Assembly (NCBI RefSeq): GCF_026914185.1
Contig: NC_070568.1
Coordinates: forward strand, 4,484,001-4,548,000
Length of the DNA: 64,000 nucleotides
Direction: 5' to 3'
Source: Puccinia triticina
Taxonomy: Eukaryota > Basidiomycota > Pucciniomycetes > Pucciniales > Pucciniaceae
The position numbers were made by a program, and so were the translations under genes. The notes below the pieces were generated by a model. That model was not told the origin of the DNA. It was given only the letters and a program-made list of their open reading frames with translations, and did not search any database. Below are positions 1 through 10,533 of this stretch, piece by piece. Each line of letters opens with the position of its first letter. The first letter of the stretch is position 1.

Positions 1-2030
1 GAAGAGAAGATAAGTCACGGCCACTTGCGCCATTTTTTCTCCTGCAATTGCAGATTTTTTTTCACGCTAAGACGTGTTTTTCGAAATGTTTTGTTTTAGA
101 AGCCTTCAAATGGGCCAAGACCCAGAGAATGTCGATGCTTCAACGTGAACGATGGGTGATTCAGGATCTGAAAGACAGCTACAGGTAAGCAGGTGAGCGA
201 GAGGTGTCTGTATCAAACAGACCAGAATGACTGATGCGAAATTCAAATCAGGTGCAGACTGCGAAGATGTTGATGAGTGGGCTGAGTATGGTTGTCGGGG
301 CAAGGAGGGTTTGTCTGCTTTCCTCACAATGTGATCACCTTCGTCTTTTATACATGGCCATCGCCTCAATGAGGGTCGTTTGCTCAAAATAAACGCCCTC
401 GAGCTCCTTGTAGATTCCATCAAAATGTGCACTAGGCTGTAATGTCATCAGGTTGATTGAATCTAGATTGTACTATTTTCAATTTGTCATCTTTTTTTTT
501 GGTTTTTTTTTTTTTTGGGGGGGGGGGGGGGAGGCAGGCCAAAAGAACTCCGATGAAGCCTACATCTGTTTGCACTGGTGGCAATAGTGCTGTTTCATGA
601 AGGCCTCTTAGCCTTGTAGCTTCAAGTATTAGCCCCTTTTTGGGGAAAGGGGACCCGGGGTGCGCACTTTCGTACCCCAAAAATAGTCTATCCCCCAGGA
701 GTTTGCTTGTCATCTCGCAATCCAACGTAGACTATCCAGAGGGACATAAAAAAAATAAAATCCCTGGTGAGGGGTTCGGTGTTTTGACTTTACCGAGGAA
801 ATCGGCATTAAACCACTCTTGGCGACTTGCGACCGGGCCAACTCCGAGATATTTTCGTTAGATTTAACGGATTGCGTAAGGCTATTTTTTCCCTCTCTGC
901 TAATGTAAAAATAGGAAATTCATTGCTTGGCTCATGATTATTTCCAAATAGACTGGATCATTTTAGCCTATCGGGACTTCAAGCCTCGGACACCCACCTT
1001 GAGTTCGCCGGAAAAACAGTGTTTTATGTAAACGAGTGCGTTGGCTGTCGACAATAACAATTTGGGGAAATAATTGTTTACCAATGGTGCTCCGAGGAGT
1101 GAAATATTCGGATTCATACATCAATGTATCGAAACTTTGATAACCCGTGCTCATGATACAGAGCACATGAAGTTATGAACAAACATTGCTCCCACTCACA
1201 TAAGGCTGCCGGGGTTCGGGACGGGGTGAGCTTATGCCCAAGCACATGCCGAAGGCCCCGTAAAAAGCTGGATTCGGGGCATGCCAGTGAATATGTACAC
1301 AAAAAAAAAGAAGTGCTGCGGGTAAGGCATGGCAATCGGGCCGGCCGGCCGAGGTGGGGAATTTGTAGTACCGGCCCGGCGCGATAGACCCGCGCCTGAC
1401 ACCGGGACCATGGGGAAGTGGGAGAAGACAGGAGAAGGCACCCAGATGCGCAACTACAGTTTGAATTGTGTGTCTAAGATCACCTTCCTCGTCCGGCGCA
1501 TATCACCGCCTCCTCCCTCTGAGTCCCGAAATACGACAACGCTTAGCTCCATAGCCCCCGCCGGGTGCGCCCCATGTTCAAGAACCATTCCACTTGACAA
1601 CCGGGACATGCAGTTCGAGTGACAGCGAACTGATTCTGAAAAACCTAGTCGACCACTCATTCACACAGCAGGAATGTGTCTGAGAGGCACGGTCACGCTG
1701 GATCATGAACACAAATGTGCGCTGAGATTTATGAATACAATGTCCTTGTGATTTCCATCAGTTTTAAGTACAACAAGTGAACCTGGTAACCCAACGGAGA
1801 TAATGATTTAATAAAATAATGTAAACAAGTGAATCCGTAACCCAAAGAAGATAAAAAATTAAAGAAAATTTAACATGTGAAGGTGCGAATCCTAAAGGCG
1901 CAGTTATGGATGGTAGCAAGAATGGGAGTTGTGAAGAGGTTCCTGTGGAGTTGAGTGTCAAGTGGAGCTGGTAATGATTTAGAGAATCCCAGAATCTTGG
2001 CCACGCACTTTGGCGACCTGCTCAATGAGG
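1..2030. other. gene-free stretch
   Basis: No open frame here looks coding on either strand. Open frames are short, overlap one another on both strands and lack domain signatures. A homopolymer block of T residues runs directly into 15 G residues at about 517-531, which is low-complexity sequence. Mixed base composition suggests old, decayed repeat DNA upstream of the first gene. Confidence 0.6.
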
Positions 2031-2522
2031 CTAGTAGTACTACAAAACAGATGAAGGTAATTATCAGTACATTTCTCACTTAATAATTTATGGGAAAGGT
2101 CTACTCACGCCGCCGTACCCAAGTCCTCCTCCGAGTCCTCCTCCAAGTCCTCCTCCAAGTCCTGCTCCAAATCCTCCTCCAAGTCCTCCTCCAAGTCCTC
2201 CTCCAAGTCCTGCTCCAAACCCTCCTCCAAGTCCTCCTCCATATAGACCGCCTAAGCCACCATAGCCTCCATCGCCGTAACCGCCGTAGCCGCTTCCGTA
2301 TCCTCCCCAGCCGCTTCCGTATCCTCCCCAGCCGCTTCCGTAACCTCCCAAGCCACCTCCTAAGCCACCTCCTAAACCACCTCCTAAGCCACCTCCTAAG
2401 CCAATCCCGACTCCGAGTCCAACCCCGCCACCAATGCCAATCGAAGGAGCAGGAGCTGCTATGATACCGGTGACGCTCAAAACAGCCGCGGTGAGTGAAA
2501 TACGGAGTGTGCTAAATTGCAT
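2031..2522 (-). CDS. glycine-rich secreted protein
   Basis: Small extracellular or cell-wall type protein of about 140 residues. The ATG at 2522 opens a signal peptide (basic/polar start, then a hydrophobic core ending at IIAAPAP, residues about 1-24). The rest is almost pure glycine repeat: GGGLGGGLG blocks alternate with a Gly-Tyr-Trp block (GWGGYGSG, three near-identical copies around residues 60-80), then more GGGLGGG. The frame reads through to a TAA at 2088, but a consensus GTGAGT donor follows residue 138 (exon end 2109). A TTTTGTAG acceptor at 2040 gives a 69-nt intron and a tiny second exon coding Tyr-Tyr-stop (2031-2039). Ending in YY fits the Gly/Tyr composition better than the intron-encoded tail. 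A TATA-like box lies about 250 bp upstream. Exact function is unknown; comparable glycine-rich secreted proteins are structural or effector-like. Confidence 0.75.
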
Positions 2523-2770
2523 CTTGGTTGGATGGATCAGTCGCTGGTTTGGTTGATGGAAACGATCGTCGTTCAGTGAGTTATGGTCGGGTAAGTGTGA
2601 GAGGTCAAATGAAAATTAGGTGCTTGAAAATTGTAGGGAGTTGTGTGTATATAAATATTAAGTATGCAAGAGAAAATCCAAGTGGATGTAAGGGATCCGT
2701 GAGGAGGTTGATGAAAGTGAAAGAGGTTTTGATGTTTGGTGCGGGAAGAAGATTGACCGAAAAGAAAGCC

Positions 2771-2779
2771 CTTTTTATA
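2771..2779 (-). promoter_or_regulatory. TATA-like box for the glycine-rich gene
   Basis: The minus strand reads TATAAAAAG, about 250 bp upstream of the ATG at 2522. The spacing allows a 5' UTR of roughly 220 nt. Assigned from sequence and position only. Confidence 0.35.
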
Positions 2780-4529
2780 TTCGCAAGTCTGCAGTGCAAT
2801 TTCCAAGGTGAAGCTGCCTGTCAGTTTGGTATCTATAAGGCATCACCACACCGACATGGATTATAAGGCCTTTTGGGTTTGGACTGAAGGAAAGTTAGCT
2901 GGGATACCAGTTTCATTTATGAACTGGACTGGTGGGCTGGAGTTTTGCCCAAGCTAAGAGTACGATTAATGCATTCCCGACTGGTGCATGCTACCAGGAT
3001 TATTTCGGTGCATGCGGCCAGGATCATTTGATGCATGGCAAGCAGCAGCTGGATTTGACACAGAAAACTAGACCAGTCCGATGCCTCAAAGTCTGAAGGA
3101 AGCTTCCACTCCGGCTTGTCCCCCGGGTGCCCCTCGATACCTGATTGAATACCCACTTGGATGACTGACCAGGACAATATTGACTTCACCATTTTTGCGG
3201 CCACCGTTGTTGACATGGCGGTGGCTGTTTTCTTGGAAAAAGAGGTGCGGTACCAAGCACCGCCCCAGCTCCACCGGATGGGGTGGGGGTTTGGCCGGGG
3301 CTCCTGGCACTTGACTGCCCCACACCGTCAGGGCAGGCCGGGGCTACACCCCCGGCAGTGCTACCGGTCACCGGCCGGTGATTATTGCCACAGGGGACCC
3401 CGTGTGAAGAGTGTTTTTGGGGGGCAGCCTGTCGAACTTAGCGAAGTCCCTCCTGGGCGCGAAGCGCCCGCCTCCAAAGGAGGGACGTAGGAATGAGTGA
3501 AGTTTTTTGGCCTGACAAGTTTTTTGAATTTGGCAGGGAAAAATTAGAAACTTGGATAACTTTTTAACCATACTAGTCAGAGTGGCATGAAAAAGATGAG
3601 AGCAAAGGCCTTCATCTTGCCTTTCTCCTCACCAATTTTGGTGACCTGCATCCTTCTGCGCCTTCTTTCCAAAATGGGCGTGCTCCGAAGCCCATCATTT
3701 GGCAAATTTGTCTGGCCGCGCGGGGCCGCAAAATGCATGCCTCTGCGCGGGAAAAGACTGAGACTCCAGTTCCTTGGGGTGTTTGGTGGCAACAAGTTGG
3801 CCAAAAAATAAAAGAAAAATTCTACAACGTAGCTGATCAAGCTTCTTGGCTCCTCATTACATGTTGTACGTTTTCTGGATGAGTTTTGGCAAAGATAGGG
3901 CCAAACAAAGAAGGTGTACTTCTGCATAGTATACCTCTCACGTCAAAAACTCCCATTGCTTCCTAAGTCCCTCCTTTGGTTAGTTAAGTTTGCTGTGGGG
4001 CGCACGGAGGAGGGCTTGGCACAGAGCAACATCTAGTCGACGGAAATCCCCGTGCGCGAGTTTTCCTCCCGGCGCAAAGTAAATCGCTATTTGAAAAACT
4101 GAAGGAGCCTATCGAAAGGCACTGCATTATTGCTTACACCATCTGACCTGCGTCTCCAAAAGAGACCTTTTTTGGACTCCTCTCCAGGCAGTAAACCAAG
4201 TGCTATCAGGTTGCACCTGCCACCAAATTGAAGAGGAGCATGGGGCTCTTGCCCCAGAGATCAGGGGTTGCATGCAACTCCCTGCCTGATGGGAGTTTGC
4301 ACTCTGTGTGAGGTGCCTTGCGCTGCGCCCCCCGCCAGGCAAATGACTTGTGCCAAGTTCACATTTGGCAGTGATCTAATGGATCTGGATTCTTGTAAGT
4401 TTTGGCAGACCCAATCAGATGTCAAAGGCCAAAAAAGATATAAGTATATCACTGCCAAACAAGGCTTGCGGAAATGGGCCACAAAGAGCTCGTATCCGTA
4501 TGTGTGGCCATTCTTTGGGAAGTTACATA
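2780..4529. other. gene-free stretch with foldback repeat
   Basis: No supported gene. Open frames on both strands overlap and show no domain. The stretch includes copies of the AAGTCCCTC repeat (one entry below, and a degenerate one near 3965-4017) and ends at the TA target duplication (4528-4529) of the Tc1-type transposon. Confidence 0.55.
3444..3486. repeat. AAGTCCCTC foldback repeat, copy 1
   Basis: A short element opens with AAGTCCCTCC and closes with GGAGGGAC. The core is itself palindromic (GGGCGCGAAGCGCCC). The same ends flank different cores near 25690, 41111, 41785 and 46864, so this is a dispersed family of small foldback elements, not a gene feature. Confidence 0.5.
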
Positions 4530-4735
4530 CAGCTAACCCAGGAGAGCTTGCAACTTGGCGCGCAAACTCCGAGACTTTGTGCCGCAGCGGCCAGACTTGT
4601 CCGCAGCTCCAGACATCCGTGCGCGCGGACCGTGCCCGGGGGAACCCGGGGGAGGAGCCTGCAGGAGAGCTGCCTGCCGCCGACCCAAACCCTGCCTGCC
4701 GCCACCACCAACCCACCACCCACCACCGCCGAATC
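4530..4735 (+). repeat. left TIR of Tc1-type transposon
   Basis: 206-bp GC-rich terminal repeat, first bases CAGCTAACCCAGG, preceded by TA. By eye it matches the reverse complement of 8556-8761 along its whole length; similarity stops abruptly after GCCGAATC. Open frames inside it are mirrored in both copies and are not genes. Confidence 0.9.
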
Positions 4736-4942
4736 GACTGCCGAGCGACGCCAGCCTGCCACCGCCACCAATTTCATCCATCCCCGTTGTCCATTCCATC
4801 CACCGCCGCTGTCGAATCCAGCCACCACCACCATCATCAAACCCAGCAGTCGCCACTGACATTGCAGCTTGGATTCTCTCACAGGTATGTTCCTATTTGA
4901 TTTCCCTTGAATGTCACAAAGCTGATCCCTCCTCTAGACACC

Positions 4943-6046
4943 ATGTTTGTCAAGTATTCAGCCTCCTTCAAATTCATCGTTGTTCGGGCAGCCCTTGATG
5001 GAAAACCACTCGCCGAAATCAACGCGGCAAATGGATCTGAGGTTAGTTCTGATTCCCTCCAACGGTGGTGTGTTCTATACGAAAAGACTCGTTCGGTTGT
5101 CGTCGATCCCAAAACGTACGAAAAAAGGGGGCGCCCTTTGGCTCTCAGTGAAGAAGAACGATTGTTTCTCTTGGAGCTAGTCACCGACAACCCAACGATC
5201 TACCTACAAGAAATTCAGCAGGCACTATCCACCGAATGCAACCTCCAAATCTCAGTCCAAACCATCTCGAACGAGCTTCATGGACGCCTCCAAATGAGTC
5301 AAAAAACTATGCGTAAGGTAAATCCGAATCAAGAACGGACTCAACGAGCCAAGTACCTCCTTTTGATGGCCAACTTTGAGCCTGAATGCCTCGTCTTCAC
5401 TGGTCAGTTTTATTTCTTCTCTCTCTGAATTTTTATTTGTATATAGTAGCTAACACCCTCCCTCTCTGAAAGATGAAAGCGGGGTATGTTTGGATGCAGT
5501 GATCCGCACTCGGGGTTGGGCTCAAGTGGGTGAGAGGACGTCACGGCTCCCGGTAGCGCGGGCTACCCACCGCTTCAATTTAATCCCAGCGGTGGCCCTG
5601 AGCGGGCTGGTTGCAGTGATGATACAGTCTGAAACTGTCAAGCGAATCGATTTCGAGACATACTTAGAGCATGTGTTGGTGAGTAGCTTGATGGATTCTG
5701 CGCGCGGCATCCTAACTGACCACTTTTTTTTTTGAAGCTTCCAAATATGAATCCATACCCAGGACCCCAAAGCATCGTTGTGATGGATAATGCACAAATC
5801 CATCACAACGGGAACATCGAACGCATAGTTGAGGATCACGGCTGTCTGCTGATCTATCTTCCGGCCTACTCCCCCGACCTGAACCCAATTGAAAAGGGTT
5901 TTAGTGTGTTAAAATCATCACTCAGACAATATGGCGAACTTGATGGGGGCGAAACCAATGGGGAGGCAATCGAGGCCTTTGCAAGGCTTGTTTTCACCGA
6001 CGAACTCATGCGAGGCCTGTTCCGAGGGTCTGGTTACACCGATTAA
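4943..6046 (+). CDS. Tc1/mariner-type DDE transposase
   Basis: Cut-and-paste transposase of the IS630/Tc1/mariner superfamily, about 324 residues in three exons: 4943-5402, 5473-5678 and 5738-6046. All junctions are GT-AG and keep frame. Residues 1-60 form a helix-turn-helix-like N-terminus and a GRP motif (KRGRPLAL) follows. Catalytic residues are visible: D154 (VFTDESG), which is split by intron 1, D239 (VVMDNAQIHH) and E274 (NPIEKGF). The 34 residues between the second D and E make it DD34E. SPDLNPIE is the family signature. The start is the ATG at 4943; the 4907 frame has no earlier ATG. It acts in the nucleus on the flanking 206-bp TIRs. No broken motif was seen, so it may be active. Confidence 0.9.
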
Positions 6047-6056
6047 TGGATCCCCG

Positions 6057-6505
6057 GACTACCGGCTGCCCGTTTTTTTGACTACCGGCTGCCCGTTTTT
6101 TTGTATTGATAAACAACTTGCTCAATTCTTTGTAACATTACTTTGTAATCAATGTGCTCGATTCTTTGACTTAACATTCGGTTTTTCTGCATATTTATCT
6201 GACTCCGGATGTAATTAACCACAAGATTGAGACTTCATTGGGAAAACGGGTCTGCTGAGATCCACCACAAGATTGAGACTTCATTGGGAAAACGGGTCTG
6301 CTGAGATCCTCCCGTTCCAAGAGCCTCCCATTCCAAGAGACCCATGTGATGCGCAAACTCATCTTGGACCAATCAAATGGACTATTGATTGCTCCTTCAA
6401 ATGGACTATCGATTATAACAACGTTAACCAGTTTTATTTACAAAAAGAGATGGTCGGAAGGAGGTTAGAATTTACATAAAGAGATGGTCGGAAGGAGGCT
6501 AGAAT
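6057..6505. repeat. three short tandem duplications in the transposon
   Basis: Between the two genes of the Tc1-type element lie a 23-bp unit twice (6057-6102, containing ACCGGCTGCCCG), a 46-bp unit twice (6219-6309, containing CCACAAGATTGAGAC) and a 34-bp unit twice (6444-6505, containing GAGATGGTCGGAAGG). The copies are nearly identical, implying recent slippage or duplication. They lie in the 3' flanks of both genes. Confidence 0.85.
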
Positions 6506-6584
6506 GCTGGAGCTACAATGTATTGATGACTTTGAAACAATAAGGAAAAGGAGTACATAAGAATGGATCGGGGGAGTAAGATAC

Positions 6585-8366
6585 TTATTGGTTTCTAGAA
6601 CCCTGGTTTCTAGAAACCTTCATTAAGTGATGCGCATATTTCTTTGCAGATGAGACAATGGATTGGGCGGGGCCTTCGGGGATACCTCTGCTGGCAAGCT
6701 CGTCAGAACTGAAGGACTTGAACATAGTCCAGTGAGTGATCCCAAGGGTTCCAATCCCCTCAATGACTCCGGGGGAATCTGGATTGACGTGTGCAAATTC
6801 GAGGAAATCCTCGAGGCTGTGGTCCTCGCCGCTTGGAGGGGTTATTGGTGACAAAGCCCGGGTGGGATGTTCTGGGGTGCTGGGGCCGGTCGGGCCGGTC
6901 ATTGAGTTCGAGGCGGCCAGTTGCGAGGCGGCCAGTTGCGAGGCGGCCAGTTGCATTGGGTTCAAGAACACTCCCGGAGGCATTGAAAATCCAAACTGTG
7001 TTGGATATTGGAATCCGGCCGACGTTGTTGGATACTGAAACGCGGCCGAAACGGGAGCTGGAAGTGTGGGGTGAACTGGAGCTTGAGGCGGCGGTACATC
7101 CTCCTTGGTCTGAAATTGAAAGCTGTCCGATTTTGGGGGAACACGGAGGGTGACTTGGCCGGGGTTGGTCTTCTATGAATCTCATGAGCAGTCAGATCAG
7201 ATCCTCAGCCATACATCCCAAGGGAATAAAGGGAATAGAACACACTCACAATTGCTTTGGCCCACATATAAGCAATTCGCTTGGGAGTCATCTTGAAAAA
7301 CTCGTTGGGGTTCTCGGGATTGATGAACACGCCGACCTCGTGACTTCTATTCAGGTGTTCAGCGGGTTCGTGGATACAGCCAAGTTGCTGCACCAAGTCC
7401 GTGAGGGAAGCCGCTTCCTGTGCACCTGCGGAGGGCCCATCGGATGGAGTTTCTTCAGAGCTGGGACCGGCATGCATGGTCCTGAGGTGTTTGTAGGCAG
7501 ATTCTTTCTAAAATATCACACAAAATGAGGTCAATGAGACATTCCGACTGGGTTGAGGTGGACAGGAAAAAGCCACTTACCTGAGCTACAACTATCGGAT
7601 CTTTCTGGACCAAGCGACATATAATCTGGCGGCTTTCCGGAGTGCCCTCGGCAACCAGGAGGAACTGGGTGAATATCTCATCGGAATCGATTCTTTTTTT
7701 TTGGGCTGCTGAAAACATGCGTCCATTTGGGATAATCGCATTCCAAACAATGTTACCTTTTAGAGCTTGGGCTCGGGCAAAGAATCCAAGCCCCTCGTCT
7801 TTGCTGTGTTCAATCTCATTGATTGCCGCAGCTTTGAAACTCTCGAGATCGTAGTTGTGAGTGTCCCAGTTGATCATCAGCTTGCCAGGTTCCGATTCGA
7901 CTTTATTGTATTGGGGGCCAATGGAACCAGCTAGGCTTCGTCGCTTGCGGGGGTTTGCAGCAGGAGGTTTGGGAAGGGGCGTAAATAGGATGAACTCAAT
8001 ACTTATGGGAACCTCAGGGCGGCCCGAAGTGGATCCTGCACGATTGGGAAGTGCCTGGCTGTGTTGTTGAGAGTTGGTAGCCAATGATTGAGATAGTATC
8101 AAGTCGCTCGATCGGCTGGTGGCTGCGCTCGATCGGCTGGTGGCTGGTGAAGCTGGAGGTAAGCCCGAGAGTGATGGATCAACGTGAGACGGTCTTTGCT
8201 GGCTTCGTATGAAGGCGTCCCGGCGGCGGTTGCGATCCGCGACCAAGTGAGCAGTGCCATCAAAAAGCGAGGGCACGTGTCTGTTGGCAGGCGGCGTCAG
8301 TGGGTGGTGGAACCATTCGCAGTATTTGGACGGTGAAACTGAACGATAACGGGAGTTATTGTCCAT
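6585..8366 (-). CDS. accessory protein of Tc1-type transposon, SAM-like C-terminus
   Basis: About 543 residues in three exons: 8366-7581, 7507-7250 and 7172-6585. All junctions are GT-AG and phase 0. I do not recognise a catalytic domain. Residues 1-130 are Ser/Pro/Gln-rich and probably disordered. Residues about 150-300 are a folded-looking block (NWDTHNYDLESF, GNIVWNAIIPNG). A second block surrounds FINPENPNEFFKMTPKRIAY. A Pro-rich linker holds three QLAAS copies coded by a 15-bp tandem repeat (6910-6954). Residues about 467-527 (SLEDFLEFAHV to SIVSSAKKYA) resemble a SAM-like helical domain. It sits wholly inside the TIRs and is transcribed toward the transposase, so it is element cargo or a transposition partner. 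The start at 8366 is the first ATG; a spliced upstream leader exon is possible (GTGAGT near 8468, acceptor before 8366). Confidence 0.75.
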
Positions 8367-8555
8367 CCCGAACCTTCTACTTTTACGGAAATGATCAATT
8401 GCGGCATAGAAATTAGTTCGTGGTGAGAAAAGGCCCACACATGATGATGATAAACCAAAATAACTCACGCGTGTTGGATTGTTCCCCAATGGCACAATGG
8501 TTCCAAAGGACCGTTGGGGTTGATTTTACTGGGGGTGGCGGTGGCGGGGTTGATG

Positions 8556-8761
8556 GATTCGGCGGTGGTGGGTGGTGGGTTGGTGGTGGCGGCAGGCAGG
8601 GTTTGGGTCGGCGGCAGGCAGCTCTCCTGCAGGCTCCTCCCCCGGGTTCCCCCGGGCACGGTCCGCGCGCACGGATGTCTGGAGCTGCGGACAAGTCTGG
8701 CCGCTGCGGCACAAAGTCTCGGAGTTTGCGCGCCAAGTTGCAAGCTCTCCTGGGTTAGCTG
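8556..8761 (-). repeat. right TIR of Tc1-type transposon
   Basis: Inverted copy of 4530-4735, ending GGGTTAGCTG and followed by TA (8762-8763). It lies only 186 bp before the ATG of gene A, so the element has replaced or displaced that gene's upstream region. Confidence 0.9.
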
Positions 8762-8949
8762 TAATTGTAAGGAAGATTTGCGAGATCGGAAGTATCTTTC
8801 GGGGGTGGCTCGTCGGCTCCCCCGGGGTGCTCGCTCGGCTGCCCGTCAGCGCCCCAGCGGTCTTCCCACCGTCCCCTCCGCCGAGCACTGCCCCCACCCC
8901 AGCGCCAGCCGACCACTCCGACCGAGCAGAGACCACACCAAACCCAGCC

Positions 8950-10533
8950 ATGCTTCAGTCCTCCAACCTCGACCCGTTCTTCCTCCAACAGGCAGCCACC
9001 ACCACAACACCAACCCAACAACAACACCATCTGCTTCAGCAGCAGCAGCTGGTAACCCATCCCGAACTGCCCCAGCTCGACGAGCTGATCGACGACCACA
9101 GTCGCTCCATCGTCGTCGACCCCATCGAGCCGCCCCCCTTGGCATTCAGCGCTGGCCAGGAGAGCCTCTTCAACGAACATGCCAGCCACTACCAGCTCAC
9201 CGGCCCCTCCTGGCAGCAGGCCCGCCGGGTCTGCCAGACCACCGGCGACGACAACCGCTTCTACGCCCTCGTCTGCTACTTGACTTGGCTCCACCAAAAC
9301 CCGACCAACCCGCCTCCTCAATCGTCCGCCCAGTTCCAGAACTCTCAATCTCTCTCTGCCGCCTCGGGCTGGGTCCCGACCTCCAGACTCCGGGTACGTC
9401 TCTGTCCCGCGCATCCGTCGAGATCCCCGCTCCCCTTACCCATTCGATCGTCCCCCCCCCTCTCTCTCTCTGAATTTCAGGAACACACCCGATTCACCGC
9501 CCAACTGATCATCATCAGACCCGACCTGGAGGCGTACACCGCAACCAAGGACTCCGAAGACCGGGTCCTCCAAAAGTCCTTCCAGAACCTCGTCATCAAG
9601 CACTTCACCGACCAGTCCGATGCCTTCAGGATCGCTAACCTGCCCCCCGGATTCCCCTCCACTTCGTCCCCCGAACCGGCCAACAAATTGTTTAACTTCA
9701 TCCGCGAAATCATCAAACATAACCGCGATAGCTTCAGGAAACAGGTCTGTATCCCCTGTCCCCCGGCCTTCAGAGAGAACTGTGGAATTGATTGCAATCT
9801 ATCTCCCATTTTCTTAACACTGGTCTCAGCTATTGAAAAACATATTACCAGAAGACGGAGATTATCCTAAAAAACCGATCCCAAGTCTCGACGAGTTGAT
9901 TGTCCAAGTATGCAGTACTCCTACATACCCCTTCGCTCAACAGACATTCTGACTTGTTTCACTTGGGGATCGAACGTAACAGTTATTGACGGCCGCCTCC
10001 TCTCCTGGACACCTGCCGGTGCCGAGCGAGATCTTGAGCAAAGTAGACGAATCGCAAAGGATGAGATTCGCTTACTTAGTAAGTCCCCCAAACACACCCA
10101 CCCACACACACAGAGAGAGAGAGAGATTGCTCTTGACAAAGACGACGGGACTGATCACGCTCATCTGGCGTGGTTGCAGCGCTTGGAGGCGATCCGATTC
10201 TACGCCGGCCCGTCTCCGAAAAACAAGCGCATCTCGCAATGGTCGATCATCGACAACCAGCTCGAGTTCCTGCGCCGCCAGGAGCCCATCTACCAACAAG
10301 CGTGCGTCCCCCACCCAAACCTGCCCTCTCCTCTCTCTCTGTGTGTGTCTACTAACCTCGCCCTGCGGTTGGGTCCGGTCTGCAGGTTTTTCGGCCTGAT
10401 GGTCGAGAAAGATAGCGAGCTGTTCGGCTCCGGCCAGGCTTACTTTAGGGACTTGGAAACCAACGTCGATTGGGAGATGCCCATCGACAAACATATCCGC
10501 CAACGCGCTGAACACCTCCACAAATCCTTCTAA
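8950..10533 (+). CDS. orphan gene A, paralog of the gene at 37.8 kb
   Basis: Unknown function; about 383 residues in six exons: 8950-9393, 9481-9744, 9830-9907, 9983-10078, 10180-10301 and 10386-10533, all GT-AG and in frame. The N-terminus has a Gln-rich run (residues about 20-37). The rest is helical-looking and polar with no transmembrane segment. Motifs shared with gene B in the same order: SHYQLTGPS, IIIRPDLEAY, DAFRIANLPPGF, PIPSLDELI, RMRFAYLRLEAI and QWSIIDNQLE. An exon of exactly 78 nt and the phase-2 intron before AFFG/AFFK are also conserved. The ATG at 8950 is the first in frame after the transposon; the open frame upstream runs into the TIR and is not coding. Intron 1 is 87 nt, a multiple of three, so its removal is judged from splice sites. 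A nuclear or cytosolic rust-restricted protein is the safest description. Confidence 0.8.

Larger units (their letters stand above)
4530..8761. mobile_element. intact Tc1/mariner-type transposon, two genes
   Basis: A 4232-bp element bounded by 206-bp terminal inverted repeats (4530-4735 and 8556-8761) that look identical when one is reverse-complemented. Both begin CAGCTAACCC and are flanked by TA (4528-4529 and 8762-8763), the target duplication expected of Tc1/mariner elements. Inside are a DD34E transposase (plus strand) and a second three-exon gene (minus strand) in tail-to-tail arrangement, both free of stops in the spliced reading. Identical TIRs and open frames suggest a recent insertion. 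A second long gene is unusual for Tc1-type elements, which normally carry only the transposase. Confidence 0.9.

Noticed and set aside
517..531. G-run as a regulatory G-quadruplex
   Set aside because: A plain homopolymer next to a T-run, similar to runs near 11780 and 48766; more likely low complexity or sequencing-sensitive sequence.
2090..2464. Plus-strand Leu/Arg-rich frame opposite the glycine-rich gene
   Set aside because: It is the antisense shadow of the GGN repeat; the minus strand has signal peptide, start and splice sites.
4533..4900. Several long open frames on both strands in the left TIR, repeated at 8413-8758
   Set aside because: They exist in mirrored form in both TIRs, are Pro/Arg/Gly-rich because of GC-rich repeats, and have no domain or splice support.
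8755..9414. Minus-strand 219-codon frame opposite gene A
   Set aside because: High GC makes both strands open; gene A has splice sites and a paralog on the plus strand, this frame has neither.
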